Positions 9,611 through 18,503 of a DNA stretch of 64,000 bases are shown here, in pieces. Position 1 is the first letter of the stretch. Each line of letters begins with the position of its first letter. The translations under genes and the position numbers were made by a program. The stretch is from Pontibacter silvestris (GTDB taxonomy: Bacteria; Bacteroidota; Bacteroidia; Cytophagales; Hymenobacteraceae): NCBI RefSeq assembly GCF_020907275.1, contig NZ_JAJJWI010000012.1, positions 62,001-126,000 of the forward strand. The letters are read 5' to 3'. The notes beneath the pieces are model-generated. The model worked only from the letters and a program-made list of their open reading frames with translations. It ran no database searches and was not told the DNA's origin.

Positions 9611-11269
9611 ATGAAAAGAATTCTAAACAAAATATCCCATAGTCTTATTCCTATTATGCTGCTTGGGCTGTTAACGGTGGCATGTAAAGAGGAAATAGAT
9701 GAACTGGAGCCTATGCGCATGTTTACACCTGCCGGGGCTATTAGCTCTGAAAGCGGTGTGAGCCAGGTGAAGTTAACCTGGAACCCAAGCCTTTATACAA
9801 CAGAAAGCAGCGGCGTTACTTACACGGTAGAAGTTGCTGCTGATACCCTTTTCGAAACACCTGTTATACTTACTGTTGAAACAGATACCTCTGGCGTAGT
9901 GTTTACAGACGATCAGCTGGAGATAAGAAAGGAATATTTTGCCCGTATCAAAGCCAATGCTCTAGGCGACAGACCAGAGTCTCATTGGGTGGTAAGCAAC
10001 AGTTTCCGGATTATAGGAGAACAGATCATACTGCTTCCTATTTACAGCCCTGGTGTTAAAGCGACAAGTGCAACTTTAAGATGGAGAGTTACTCCAGGCA
10101 TAACCAGAGTGGTAGTCACGCCAATGCAGCTTTTGCCAGGTGAGGCTGAGCCGGTAGAAGCAGGTGATCCTATGGAATTTCCTGTTACGGAGGAGGAAGG
10201 AACTGCAGGTAAAAAAGTAATAGAAACCCTTGAATCTAACACTATTTACAATGTGCAGATCTATGCTGGTAATAAAAGTAAAGGGTATGCTTCTTTTACA
10301 ACTAAAACGAAAATTAACTATACTATTGTATTGACTCCTGATCAGGACTTGGCCACTGCTATTCAGGCCAGTGCTGACGGTGACATAATTGGTTTGGAAC
10401 CTGGTGAATATGATGCTACTTCAACGATAGAGATATCTGGTAAATACATTACACTTATCTCTGTGTCAGGCGATCCTGCAGATACGAAAGTGAAATACAA
10501 GGAGTTTGAGTTAAACGGAGAGGGTGCCGGTGTTAAATTCTCTGGAATAGACTTTGATGGCGAGGAAGCGGGTGCATCTTATTTCTTTAACTTAACAGGC
10601 GGTGCTACAAACTTCAAAAACTTTATTGTAGAAAACAGCATCGTTCATCATGCCAGCAACACTATATTAAGAGGAAACAGAGCTGATAAGAGCGATTTTA
10701 AAGTTGATACAATCAAGTTCGACAACACCTTCATTTACGATATTGGCGAAAGCGGAAGCTATTCTTTTCTGTTGTTAGATGAAATGGAGTTCAAAAGCCT
10801 TGAGCTTACCAACTCAACCTTTAACAATATTGGTAGGCAGTTAATTAGCTGGGCCACCGATTTAACGGATAACCCTGTGCCTTCTATACTAATTGACCAT
10901 TGTACCATAACTAATTTCGGATATAGAAATTATCCTTTACTGGATGCAAACGGAAACAAGGTAAACTTCACGATGCAAAACTCTATTCTGGTCAACATTC
11001 CTAAGCCAGAATCAACTATCAGCAGTGCTTTTGTAAGAGTTAGTAGTTCAGGTTCTACCATAAATGCATCCTATAACAATCTCTATAACCTGACAAATGG
11101 CGAGGGAGAAGAACTGGAGTTTCCGGAAGGCAGTCAAATGACTAACAATCTGGCAGTGAACCTTGGATGGAGTACGACAACAACCAGCTTCCATTTACCT
11201 GCCAGTTCGCAGTTAAGATCAGCAAGCTCGACAGGTGGTGCTATAGGAGACCCAAGGTGGTTGTTCTAA
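9611..11269 (+). CDS. DUF5123/DUF4957-type surface lipoprotein with beta-helix, likely glycan-binding
   Basis: The frame opens with TTG at 9575 right after the susD stop, but ATG at 9590 or 9611 is more likely. From 9611 the protein has 552 residues and a clean lipoprotein signal ending LLTVAC (Cys25). The first 200 residues look like one or two fibronectin type III-like domains (VKLTWNPS, ATLRWRVTPG). The rest has the repeating beta-strand pattern of a right-handed beta-helix. This matches the Bacteroidota DUF4957/DUF5123 group often found after pectin SusCD pairs. Its place third in the operon suggests a surface glycan-binding protein, though weak pectate lyase activity cannot be excluded. 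Function is inferred. Confidence 0.78.
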   Translation: MKRILNKISHSLIPIMLLGLLTVACKEEIDELEPMRMFTPAGAISSESGVSQVKLTWNPSLYTTESSGVTYTVEVAADTLFETPVILTVETDTSGVVFTDDQLEIRKEYFARIKANALGDRPESHWVVSNSFRIIGEQIILLPIYSPGVKATSATLRWRVTPGITRVVVTPMQLLPGEAEPVEAGDPMEFPVTEEEGTAGKKVIETLESNTIYNVQIYAGNKSKGYASFTTKTKINYTIVLTPDQDLATAIQASADGDIIGLEPGEYDATSTIEISGKYITLISVSGDPADTKVKYKEFELNGEGAGVKFSGIDFDGEEAGASYFFNLTGGATNFKNFIVENSIVHHASNTILRGNRADKSDFKVDTIKFDNTFIYDIGESGSYSFLLLDEMEFKSLELTNSTFNNIGRQLISWATDLTDNPVPSILIDHCTITNFGYRNYPLLDANGNKVNFTMQNSILVNIPKPESTISSAFVRVSSSGSTINASYNNLYNLTNGEGEELEFPEGSQMTNNLAVNLGWSTTTTSFHLPASSQLRSASSTGGAIGDPRWLF

Positions 11270-11385
11270 CTTTTTAGATAGCTGCGTTAGGTATTGTCTG
11301 AATGGTGAAGCAATAGATTGAAAAACCTCAGACAAAACTATGTTTCAAAATTCAGGAAGAGATTAACAGCTTTACAACAATTCAT

Positions 11386-12675
11386 ATGATAAAACCATTC
11401 TTGCTCTTACTACTTCTACTGTTTGTGTTTCAGGTAGAGGGTTTACGGGCGCAGAACCTGAAGAAAGAGTTTCCAGAGTCTTTTAGCATCAGCGTTCATA
11501 ATCCACTGGATATGCAGCGTAAAGATGTGATGGTGTTTATACCAGAAGAGGAAATTATTAAATACAGCCCATCCTTTAATAAAAAAGCCTTTGTGGTACT
11601 GGACGGAAAGAGTGAGGTGCCCAGCCAGTTTAACTTAAAAGATGACCAGGGAAAAGGGATCGTTCTGATACTAGACCAGATAGGTGCAAAAGCTGCCAAA
11701 AACTTAACTGTTCGCTACAATCAAAGCGGAGAGAATAAGCGAAGCTATACTAAACGCACGCAGGCAGAGCTCTCGCATAAGGTAGGCGGCCATTTTGAAA
11801 ACCGCAAGTACATCGGTGGTACAGGCTTTCAGAATGTAGACTCTTTGCGTGTGCCCGACGAAGTAACAGACCATTCTTATTACATTCGTTACGAAGGACC
11901 GGGTTGGGAATCTGACAAAGTAGGATACCGGTTTTACCTGGACTGGCGTAATGGAATAGATGTTTTTGGCAAGAAAACCAAAGATATGGTGTTGCAGCAG
12001 GTAGGGCAGGATGGCTATGATTCTTACCACAACCAGCAACCCTGGGGTATGGATGTGCTTAAAGTAGGTAAAGCACTGGGTGTAGGCACGTTGGCAATGT
12101 TTCATGAAGGCAATGCAAACCGTGTAGCCGAAACAGATAGCATGATCTGTGTTATTGCCGAAAATGGCAATGTATACTCTTCTATTCGCACAAATTATTA
12201 TGGCTGGAAAGTTTCAGGTCTGACGATGGATGTAAATTCTCATTTAAGTATCCATGCAGGTAGCCGGCTGACACATCACCAGGTAAAGGTAAATGGAGGG
12301 CACCCACAAAACTTATCTACTGGTTTAATAAAAGATAAAGCTGCTAAGTTGTACAAACAACAAGGTAACAACCAACAGTGGGGGTACCTGGCAAGCTATG
12401 GCAAGCAGAGCCTGAATGGTGAGGGAGATAACTTAGGCATAGCCGTACTTTTTCGCCCGCAGGACTATCAGGAGTTTACCGAAGATCAGTACAGCAATGT
12501 TGTAAAGCTATCACCATCTGCTAACGGCGAACTGGAATATTATTTCTTAGCTGCATGGGAGTTAGAACCGGAAGGCATTAAAACGAAAGAGCAGTTTATA
12601 GACTACCTGAACAAAACAGCACAGGAACTAGCCCATCCGGTACAGGTGAACTTCACCTCAAAGCCGAGACTGTAA
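11386..12675 (+). CDS. DUF4861 family secreted protein of the pectin locus
   Basis: The 429-residue protein has an N-terminal signal peptide (a Leu-rich stretch ending GLRAQN). The body resembles the DUF4861 family of Bacteroidota, which I recognise from segments such as SYYIRYEGPGWESDKVGYRFYLD and WELEPEGI near the C-terminus. Members occur in pectin and other uronate-polymer loci. I know of no settled activity, and no catalytic motif is obvious to me. It lies between the binding lipoprotein and the first pectate lyase on the same strand, so it probably acts in the periplasm or at the surface on uronic-acid-containing fragments. This is inference. Confidence 0.75.
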   Translation: MIKPFLLLLLLLFVFQVEGLRAQNLKKEFPESFSISVHNPLDMQRKDVMVFIPEEEIIKYSPSFNKKAFVVLDGKSEVPSQFNLKDDQGKGIVLILDQIGAKAAKNLTVRYNQSGENKRSYTKRTQAELSHKVGGHFENRKYIGGTGFQNVDSLRVPDEVTDHSYYIRYEGPGWESDKVGYRFYLDWRNGIDVFGKKTKDMVLQQVGQDGYDSYHNQQPWGMDVLKVGKALGVGTLAMFHEGNANRVAETDSMICVIAENGNVYSSIRTNYYGWKVSGLTMDVNSHLSIHAGSRLTHHQVKVNGGHPQNLSTGLIKDKAAKLYKQQGNNQQWGYLASYGKQSLNGEGDNLGIAVLFRPQDYQEFTEDQYSNVVKLSPSANGELEYYFLAAWELEPEGIKTKEQFIDYLNKTAQELAHPVQVNFTSKPRL

Positions 12676-12727
12676 CTGTATTTGTTAGCAGAGATAAACT
12701 TTAATCTTAATTCGATAAAGTAAACAG

Positions 12728-14128
12728 ATGAATATAAAAGGCGTAGTAACAAGAGCTATTCTTCTTTGTTTAGGAGCTCAGGTAGTTGTGTTTTCCGGTT
12801 GTGCACAGCAGCAACCAAGCGGTGTTTCTATAAGCCAGGAGCCTGAAGATAAACAGCCTTTAGCCTTCCCGGGGGCAGAAGGATTCGGGAAGTACACTAC
12901 TGGTGGTCGTGGGGGTGAGGTATACACTGTAACAAATCTGAACGACAGTGGGCCAGGCAGCTTGCGTGAGGCTATCTGGAAAAAAGGCCCTCGTACTATT
13001 GTGTTTGCTGTTTCAGGTACAATTGACCTGGAGGCTCCCCTGGATATAAATAATGGAGACATTACTATAGCTGGTCAGTCAGCACCAGGAGATGGTGTTT
13101 GCCTTCGGAACTATCCTGTAAGTGTAAAAGCAGATAATGTTATTATCCGGTACATGCGTTTCCGGCTTGGTGATAAGAAAGCACAGGAAGCAGATGCTAT
13201 TGGAGGAACCAAAGGCAAAAGTAATATTATTATTGACCACTGCTCCATGAGCTGGGCCACAGATGAGGGCGCATCGTTTTACAGCAACAAGAACTTTACT
13301 TTGCAGTGGTGCATCATAGCAGAGAGCTTAAACCAGTCGGTGCACCATAAAGGAGACCATGGGTACGGAGGTATATGGGGTGGCGAAGGAGCTACTTTTC
13401 ATCATAACCTGCTGGCAAACCACAATAGCCGTAATCCACGGTTTAGCGGATCTAGTAGCACAACAAATTCAGCAGACGAACTGGTAGACTTTCGGAACAA
13501 TGTTATCTTTAACTGGAAGAACAACAGCATATACGGAGGGGAAAAAGGTCGGTACAACTTAGTGAATAACTACCTTAAACCTGGGCCGGCAACACTTGAG
13601 TCTAAGAGAGACAGGATACTGGAGCCTTATGCTCCTTATGGACAGTTTTATGTTGCTGGCAATTACATAGATGGTTTTGCAAATATTTCAGATGATAACT
13701 GGGATGGAGGAATCCAATGCGAACATCCTGATTCAGTCAAAGCAGAGCACCCTTTTTCGGTAGTTGCTATAAAAGATCATGAGCCGGGCAGGGCTTATGA
13801 GTTAGTCTTAGCGCAGGCAGGAGCCAGTTACAAAAGAGATGCTGCAGACGCAAGAGTGGTAAATGAAGTCAGGTCCGGCAAGCCTTCCAGTGGCAAAGAA
13901 GGCAATGGCATCATCGACTCGCAGGGTGATGTAGGAGGGTGGCCGGAGCTTAAATCCTTGCCTGTGCCTGCCGATGCCGACAGTGACGGAATGCCGGATG
14001 CATGGGAGAAGAAGCACCAGCTTAACACGAAAGACAAGAGCGATGCTGCTGCTTATACACTGGATGATCAATACACAAATATCGAAGTTTACCTGAATAG
14101 CCTGGTTAGTCCAAAAGGTCTGCAGTAA
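12728..14128 (+). CDS. Pectate lyase, PL1 family (copy 1)
   Basis: The 466-residue enzyme would cleave polygalacturonate by beta-elimination, giving 4,5-unsaturated ends. It has a lipoprotein signal (VVFSGCAQ, Cys25). Parallel beta-helix features include AFPGAEGFGKYTTGGRGG near the start, the IDHCSMSWATDE segment, and NSRNPRF with Arg235 and Arg238 in the usual catalytic region. The C-terminal tail has the DADSDGMPDAWE calcium-binding-like sequence. It is closely related to the second PL1 at 22143 over the whole catalytic domain. It is the last gene before a 345-base gap holding an operator. Confidence 0.93.
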   Translation: MNIKGVVTRAILLCLGAQVVVFSGCAQQQPSGVSISQEPEDKQPLAFPGAEGFGKYTTGGRGGEVYTVTNLNDSGPGSLREAIWKKGPRTIVFAVSGTIDLEAPLDINNGDITIAGQSAPGDGVCLRNYPVSVKADNVIIRYMRFRLGDKKAQEADAIGGTKGKSNIIIDHCSMSWATDEGASFYSNKNFTLQWCIIAESLNQSVHHKGDHGYGGIWGGEGATFHHNLLANHNSRNPRFSGSSSTTNSADELVDFRNNVIFNWKNNSIYGGEKGRYNLVNNYLKPGPATLESKRDRILEPYAPYGQFYVAGNYIDGFANISDDNWDGGIQCEHPDSVKAEHPFSVVAIKDHEPGRAYELVLAQAGASYKRDAADARVVNEVRSGKPSSGKEGNGIIDSQGDVGGWPELKSLPVPADADSDGMPDAWEKKHQLNTKDKSDAAAYTLDDQYTNIEVYLNSLVSPKGLQ

Positions 14129-14473
14129 GAACTTCCTTGCATTAACAGCAGAATAAAGCCATTGTAACATGATACATGCTAAGCTATAGCTTTAAACTCT
14201 GCTATACATAAGGAAGATATAGGCAAATAATAATTTAGCGTAACATGTCTCTCTTATATCCATCATTGGAAAGACAAAGCCTATAAATTATTAGATTTAA
14301 CTAACGTTTGTTGTAAAAGAGCTAATTTTATGTTAATATGCAATCGGTTGCGCACAGAGCAAAAGGTGATTATCAGGCTACTATTTGAATCAACATACCT
14401 GATCTCTTTATGAAAAATCTTACTGCAATGATCTAAAATTATAATTCTGCCTTATAAAAAGACTATAGCTGCT
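14129..14473 (+). other. Intergenic region before GH105, with operator
   Basis: These 345 AT-rich bases contain no gene. The only clear element is the LacI-type operator at 14339-14354, about 120 bases before the GH105 start. A possible -7-like TACTATTTG lies at 14379-14387, with one base more than the TAnnTTTG consensus. The region is best read as a second regulated promoter within the plus-strand block. Confidence 0.6.
14339..14354. promoter_or_regulatory. LacI-type operator candidate upstream of GH105
   Basis: TGCAATCGGTTGCGCA lies in the same 19-base context found upstream of susC (14333-14351 equals 4012-4030). It implies that the GH105-CE8-GH43-GH28 segment has its own promoter under the same regulator. 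Confidence 0.75.
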
Positions 14474-15709
14474 ATGAACATTTCCAAATACATCTTGCCA
14501 ATGCTTACGCTGTTAGCTGTTGCATGTGGTCCTGGCAAACCATCAGCTGAGGTGGTGGCTACCCAGGAAGAAAGCGTTGCTGCAGAGCAGCCTTTGTCTG
14601 AGTGGATGGCTGATTCTGAAATGAAGAGAAGCCCTGAAGGCTGGATGATCGATTTTAAGGAAAAGCCTAAATGGGATTATACACAAGGCTTGTTTGCCAG
14701 TGCATTGGAAAGAGTGTGGGAGAAAACAGGAGATCAGAAGTACCTGAACTATATCCAGGCTTTTGCTGATACCATGATTAGCGAAGACGGGGCTATCATG
14801 ACCTATAAAAAGACAGACTATAATATTGACCGTGTTAACCCAGGTAAGTTTCTGATGGAGCTTTACAAGGAAACAGGTGACAATAAATATAAACTGGCAG
14901 TTGAAGAGTTGCGTGACCAGATGCGGACACACCCACGTACTTCAGAAGGAGGATTCTGGCATAAAAAAGTTTACCCACATCAGATGTGGCTGGATGGTCT
15001 TTACATGGGGTCTCCTTTTCTGGCGCAGTATGCAGTTGAGTTTAATGAACCCGCTTTGTTTGATGATGTTGCCAATCAGATTTACCTGGTTGACAAATAT
15101 ACCTGGGATGAGAAAGAAGGCCTGTTCTACCACGGCTGGGATGAGAGCAGGGAGCAGAAATGGGCCAACCCCGAAACAGGGAGATCGCCCAATGTGTGGG
15201 GCCGGGCAATGGGCTGGTTTGCTATGGCGCTGGTAGATGTGCTGGACTATTTGCCTGAAGACCATCCTAAAAGAGCTGAAGTACTGCAAATTACCCAGAA
15301 AATGGCTGGTGCCATTGAGCAGTATCAGGACAAAGATACAGGCCTTTGGTGGCAGGTAGTAAATATGGGTGGCAGAGAAGGCAACTATTTAGAGTCTTCT
15401 GCCTCCAGCATGTTTACCTACTTTTTAGTAAAAGCTGCGAAAAAAGGATACATAGACCAGCATTATATGCAGGTTGCCCGGAAAGGGTACAGCGGCATAC
15501 TGAATAACTTTATTAAGAAAAATAACGATGGCACCATTAGCATTACCAATGTATGTGCGGTAGCAGGTTTGGGCGGTAATCCTTACCGCGATGGTACCTA
15601 CGAATACTACATCAACGAGCCTCGTCGTGACAACGATCCAAAGGCAGTATCTCCGTTCATAATGGCTTCTCTGGAGTTTGAGGAATTGAATAAAACAGCA
15701 GCTAAATAA
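14474..15709 (+). CDS. GH105 unsaturated rhamnogalacturonyl/glucuronyl hydrolase (YteR/RhiN-like)
   Basis: The 411-residue protein removes unsaturated uronate from the non-reducing end of lyase products, typically from rhamnogalacturonan disaccharides. It carries a lipoprotein signal (LLAVACGPG, Cys18), placing it in the periplasm or on the surface. The six-hairpin fold is recognisable from MWLDGLYMGSPFLAQYA, with Asp174 aligning with the catalytic Asp of YteR. Further family segments are WGRAMGWFAMALVDVLDY and SASSMFTYFLVKA. It heads the gene set GH105-CE8-GH43-GH28, whose members are spaced by 11-78 bases. Confidence 0.93.
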   Translation: MNISKYILPMLTLLAVACGPGKPSAEVVATQEESVAAEQPLSEWMADSEMKRSPEGWMIDFKEKPKWDYTQGLFASALERVWEKTGDQKYLNYIQAFADTMISEDGAIMTYKKTDYNIDRVNPGKFLMELYKETGDNKYKLAVEELRDQMRTHPRTSEGGFWHKKVYPHQMWLDGLYMGSPFLAQYAVEFNEPALFDDVANQIYLVDKYTWDEKEGLFYHGWDESREQKWANPETGRSPNVWGRAMGWFAMALVDVLDYLPEDHPKRAEVLQITQKMAGAIEQYQDKDTGLWWQVVNMGGREGNYLESSASSMFTYFLVKAAKKGYIDQHYMQVARKGYSGILNNFIKKNNDGTISITNVCAVAGLGGNPYRDGTYEYYINEPRRDNDPKAVSPFIMASLEFEELNKTAAK

Positions 15710-15723
15710 TAGACCTCTGTACG

Positions 15724-16713
15724 ATGAAGATCAAGAAACTACCTTATTTACTTATTCTTGTCTTATGCCTGCTGTTAATACAGGTACAAGCCCAAAGCTA
15801 TAATTTTGTAGTAGCCAAAGATGGTAGTGGTGATTTTAAAACAGTACAGGAGGCTATTGACGCAGTGCCTGATTTTAGAAAGAGTGTAACTACCATTTAC
15901 ATTAAGAACGGAACTTACAAAGAGAAGTTAGTGCTTCCTGCTTCTAAAACTGCTGTTAAGTTCATTGGCGAAGATGTTAAGAAAACTGTTTTGACTTACG
16001 ATGACTATGCTTCTAAGAAAAACAGGTTCGGAGAAGAAATGGGTACTACAGGGTCGACTAGCTTCTATGTTTTTGGAGATAACTTTACAGCTGAGAACAT
16101 CACTTTTGAAAACTCAGCTGGTCCTGTTGGGCAGGCTGTAGCTGTGCGTATAGATGGAGATAAAGTAATGTTCAAGAACTGCCGCTTCCTGGGTTTTCAG
16201 GACACGCTTTACCCTCACGGCGAAAAGAGTCGGCAGTATTACAAAGACTGCTACATAGAAGGCACTACCGATTTTATTTTCGGTTGGTCTACTGCTGTTT
16301 TTGATAACTGTGAGATTTACTGTAAAGAAGGGGGCAGCTATGTAACAGCAGCCTCTACATTAGAAGGCACCCCGTATGGTTTTGTGTTCTTAAACTGCAG
16401 GATTACAGGCAGTGCGCCTGCTAACTCTTATTACCTGGGCAGGCCCTGGAGACCCTATGCCAAAACAGTTTTTATCAACACACACTTGGGGAAGCAGATA
16501 AAACCGGAAGGGTGGCATAACTGGAATAAGCCGGATGCTGAAAGGACATCTTTCTATGCCGAATATAAATCAACAGGACCCGGTGCCAGTGCAAAAGACA
16601 GAGTAAAGTGGTCGCACCAATTAACTGATCAGGAAGTACAGAATTACACTTTAGAAAAAATACTGGGAGATTGGGATCTTAATAGTAAGACGGCATCGGC
16701 AAATAGCAAATAA
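15724..16713 (+). CDS. Pectinesterase (pectin methylesterase), CE8 (copy 1)
   Basis: The 329-residue enzyme removes methyl esters from homogalacturonan, exposing it to PL1 and GH28. A signal peptide ends near QVQAQS. The CE8 beta-helix motifs are all present: GQAVA with Gln137, FQDTLY with Gln159 and the acid Asp160, DFIFG with the nucleophile Asp183, and LGRPW with Arg240 and Trp242. It starts 14 bases after GH105. It is paralogous to the CE8 at 25358, which has the same motif order. Confidence 0.95.
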   Translation: MKIKKLPYLLILVLCLLLIQVQAQSYNFVVAKDGSGDFKTVQEAIDAVPDFRKSVTTIYIKNGTYKEKLVLPASKTAVKFIGEDVKKTVLTYDDYASKKNRFGEEMGTTGSTSFYVFGDNFTAENITFENSAGPVGQAVAVRIDGDKVMFKNCRFLGFQDTLYPHGEKSRQYYKDCYIEGTTDFIFGWSTAVFDNCEIYCKEGGSYVTAASTLEGTPYGFVFLNCRITGSAPANSYYLGRPWRPYAKTVFINTHLGKQIKPEGWHNWNKPDAERTSFYAEYKSTGPGASAKDRVKWSHQLTDQEVQNYTLEKILGDWDLNSKTASANSK

Positions 16714-16791
16714 CTCTTGCAGGTGTCATAAGATAGAGAAGTGAACTAAGATTCTTTTATCATCCTGATAATACCAAGTTGAAATTAACAT

Positions 16792-18492
16792 ATGATACAC
16801 CCTTGCCGTTTATTCTATTTGCAAGCCTCAGTAGTTGCTCTATTGTGTTGTTCCTGTTCCAGCTTTGCTCAAAACAAAACAGCAGAAGCCACAGCAAACA
16901 TAAACACAGTCTCTAAAGTTTGGGTGGCAGACAACGGCGATGGCACTTACAAAAACCCCATTCTTCATGCTGATTACTCTGACCCGGATGTTTGCCGTGT
17001 AGGAGATGATTATTACATGACCTCCTCCAGCTTCAATGCCACACCAGGTTTACAGATTCTGCATTCCAAAGACATGGTAAACTGGAAGCTGATAGGGTAT
17101 GCGTTAGATCGGAATACACCATTGGAGCATTTTGCCAAGCCGCAACATGGCAATGGTGTGTGGGCCCCGTCTATCCGGCATCATAATGGAGAGTTCTATA
17201 TTTATTGGGGCGACCCTGACTATGGTATTTACATGGTGAAAACCAAAGACCCTGCCGGTAAGTGGGAGGAGCCTGTGCTGGTGATGGAAGGGCAGGGGCT
17301 GATAGACTCTTGTCCGCTGTGGGATGATGATGGTAATGCTTACCTAGTGCATGCTTATGCAGGTAGCCGGGCCGGTATTAAAAGCATATTAGCTGTGAAC
17401 AAGATGAACCCTGAAGGTACAAAAGTGCTGGATGCTGGTGTAATGGTGTTCGATGGGCATAACGGCCATCCAACGGTAGAAGGCCCTAAGTTTTATAAGC
17501 GTAACGGCTACTATTACATATTTGCTCCGGCAGGGGGCGTGTCTACAGGGTGGCAGCTGGTGTTGCGGTCAAAAAATGTGTATGGTCCTTATGAGGAAAA
17601 AATAGTGATGGATCAGGGGAATACCTCTGTGAATGGTCCGCACCAGGGAGCTTGGGTAGATACACCATCCGGTGAAGATTGGTTTTTTCATTTCCAGGAT
17701 ATAGAAGCTTATGGGCGTGTAGTACACCTGCAGCCCATGAAGTGGGTAAACGACTGGCCTGTGATAGGAGTGGACAAAGACGGAGATGGCAAAGGAGAGC
17801 CTGTCATGACTTATAAGAAGCCAAGCGTAGGTAAAACATATGCCATAACTACTCCACTGGAGTCTGATGAGTTTGACAGTAATTCACTGGGGCTACAGTG
17901 GCAGTGGCATGCTAACCCAAAAGCTACCTGGGCTTTTGCCACAGGCAGTACAGGTAAGCTTCGTTTATATACAGATCAGTTACCGGAGGATTATAAGAAC
18001 TACTGGGACGTGCCTAACCTGCTGCTACAGAAATTTCCGGCAGAAACGTTCACCGTTACAACTAAGCTTAGTTTCCATCCGAATGAAAAGTTACAAAACG
18101 AGCGGACAGGCCTTGTAGTAATGGGAGAAGATTATGCTTATGTGTCCTTAGTAAGCAAGAAAGATGGGCTTTACCTTACTTATAACACAGTAGATGGTGC
18201 CCATAAAGGTACTCCAGAAAAGGAAGAAGTACTGGGTAAGCTAAAAGGCAATGATGTCTACTTTAGGGTGAATGTTGACAGAGGAGCAAAATGCCAATTC
18301 AGCTATAGCGAAGACGGTAGTCAGTTTAAAAATATAGGCAGCATCTTCACCGCAGTGCCGGGGCGTTGGATAGGGGCTAAAGTGGGCGTTTTTGCTACCA
18401 GAAAAGATAAAATTAATGACGCAGGCTATGCCGATTACGATTGGTTCAGAATCACGCCTAATACATCCGCTACATTCCAAAGTAAAAAATAA
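16792..18492 (+). CDS. GH43 family glycosidase (beta-xylosidase/alpha-arabinofuranosidase type) with C-terminal beta-sandwich
   Basis: The 566-residue protein has a signal peptide with possible lipoprotein character (LLCCSCSSFAQ). The five-bladed beta-propeller starts at about residue 55 (NPILHADYSDPD, with the general-base Asp). It continues with DSCPLWDDDG (the pKa-modulating Asp) and VEGPKFYKRNGYYYIFAP (the acid Glu). The C-terminal third, from about residue 355, is a concanavalin-like domain usual in GH43 beta-xylosidases. In this locus it probably trims xylose or arabinose side chains of pectin. Exact specificity cannot be read from sequence alone. Confidence 0.92.
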   Translation: MIHPCRLFYLQASVVALLCCSCSSFAQNKTAEATANINTVSKVWVADNGDGTYKNPILHADYSDPDVCRVGDDYYMTSSSFNATPGLQILHSKDMVNWKLIGYALDRNTPLEHFAKPQHGNGVWAPSIRHHNGEFYIYWGDPDYGIYMVKTKDPAGKWEEPVLVMEGQGLIDSCPLWDDDGNAYLVHAYAGSRAGIKSILAVNKMNPEGTKVLDAGVMVFDGHNGHPTVEGPKFYKRNGYYYIFAPAGGVSTGWQLVLRSKNVYGPYEEKIVMDQGNTSVNGPHQGAWVDTPSGEDWFFHFQDIEAYGRVVHLQPMKWVNDWPVIGVDKDGDGKGEPVMTYKKPSVGKTYAITTPLESDEFDSNSLGLQWQWHANPKATWAFATGSTGKLRLYTDQLPEDYKNYWDVPNLLLQKFPAETFTVTTKLSFHPNEKLQNERTGLVVMGEDYAYVSLVSKKDGLYLTYNTVDGAHKGTPEKEEVLGKLKGNDVYFRVNVDRGAKCQFSYSEDGSQFKNIGSIFTAVPGRWIGAKVGVFATRKDKINDAGYADYDWFRITPNTSATFQSKK

Positions 18493-18503
18493 CACGTAAG
18501 CTT

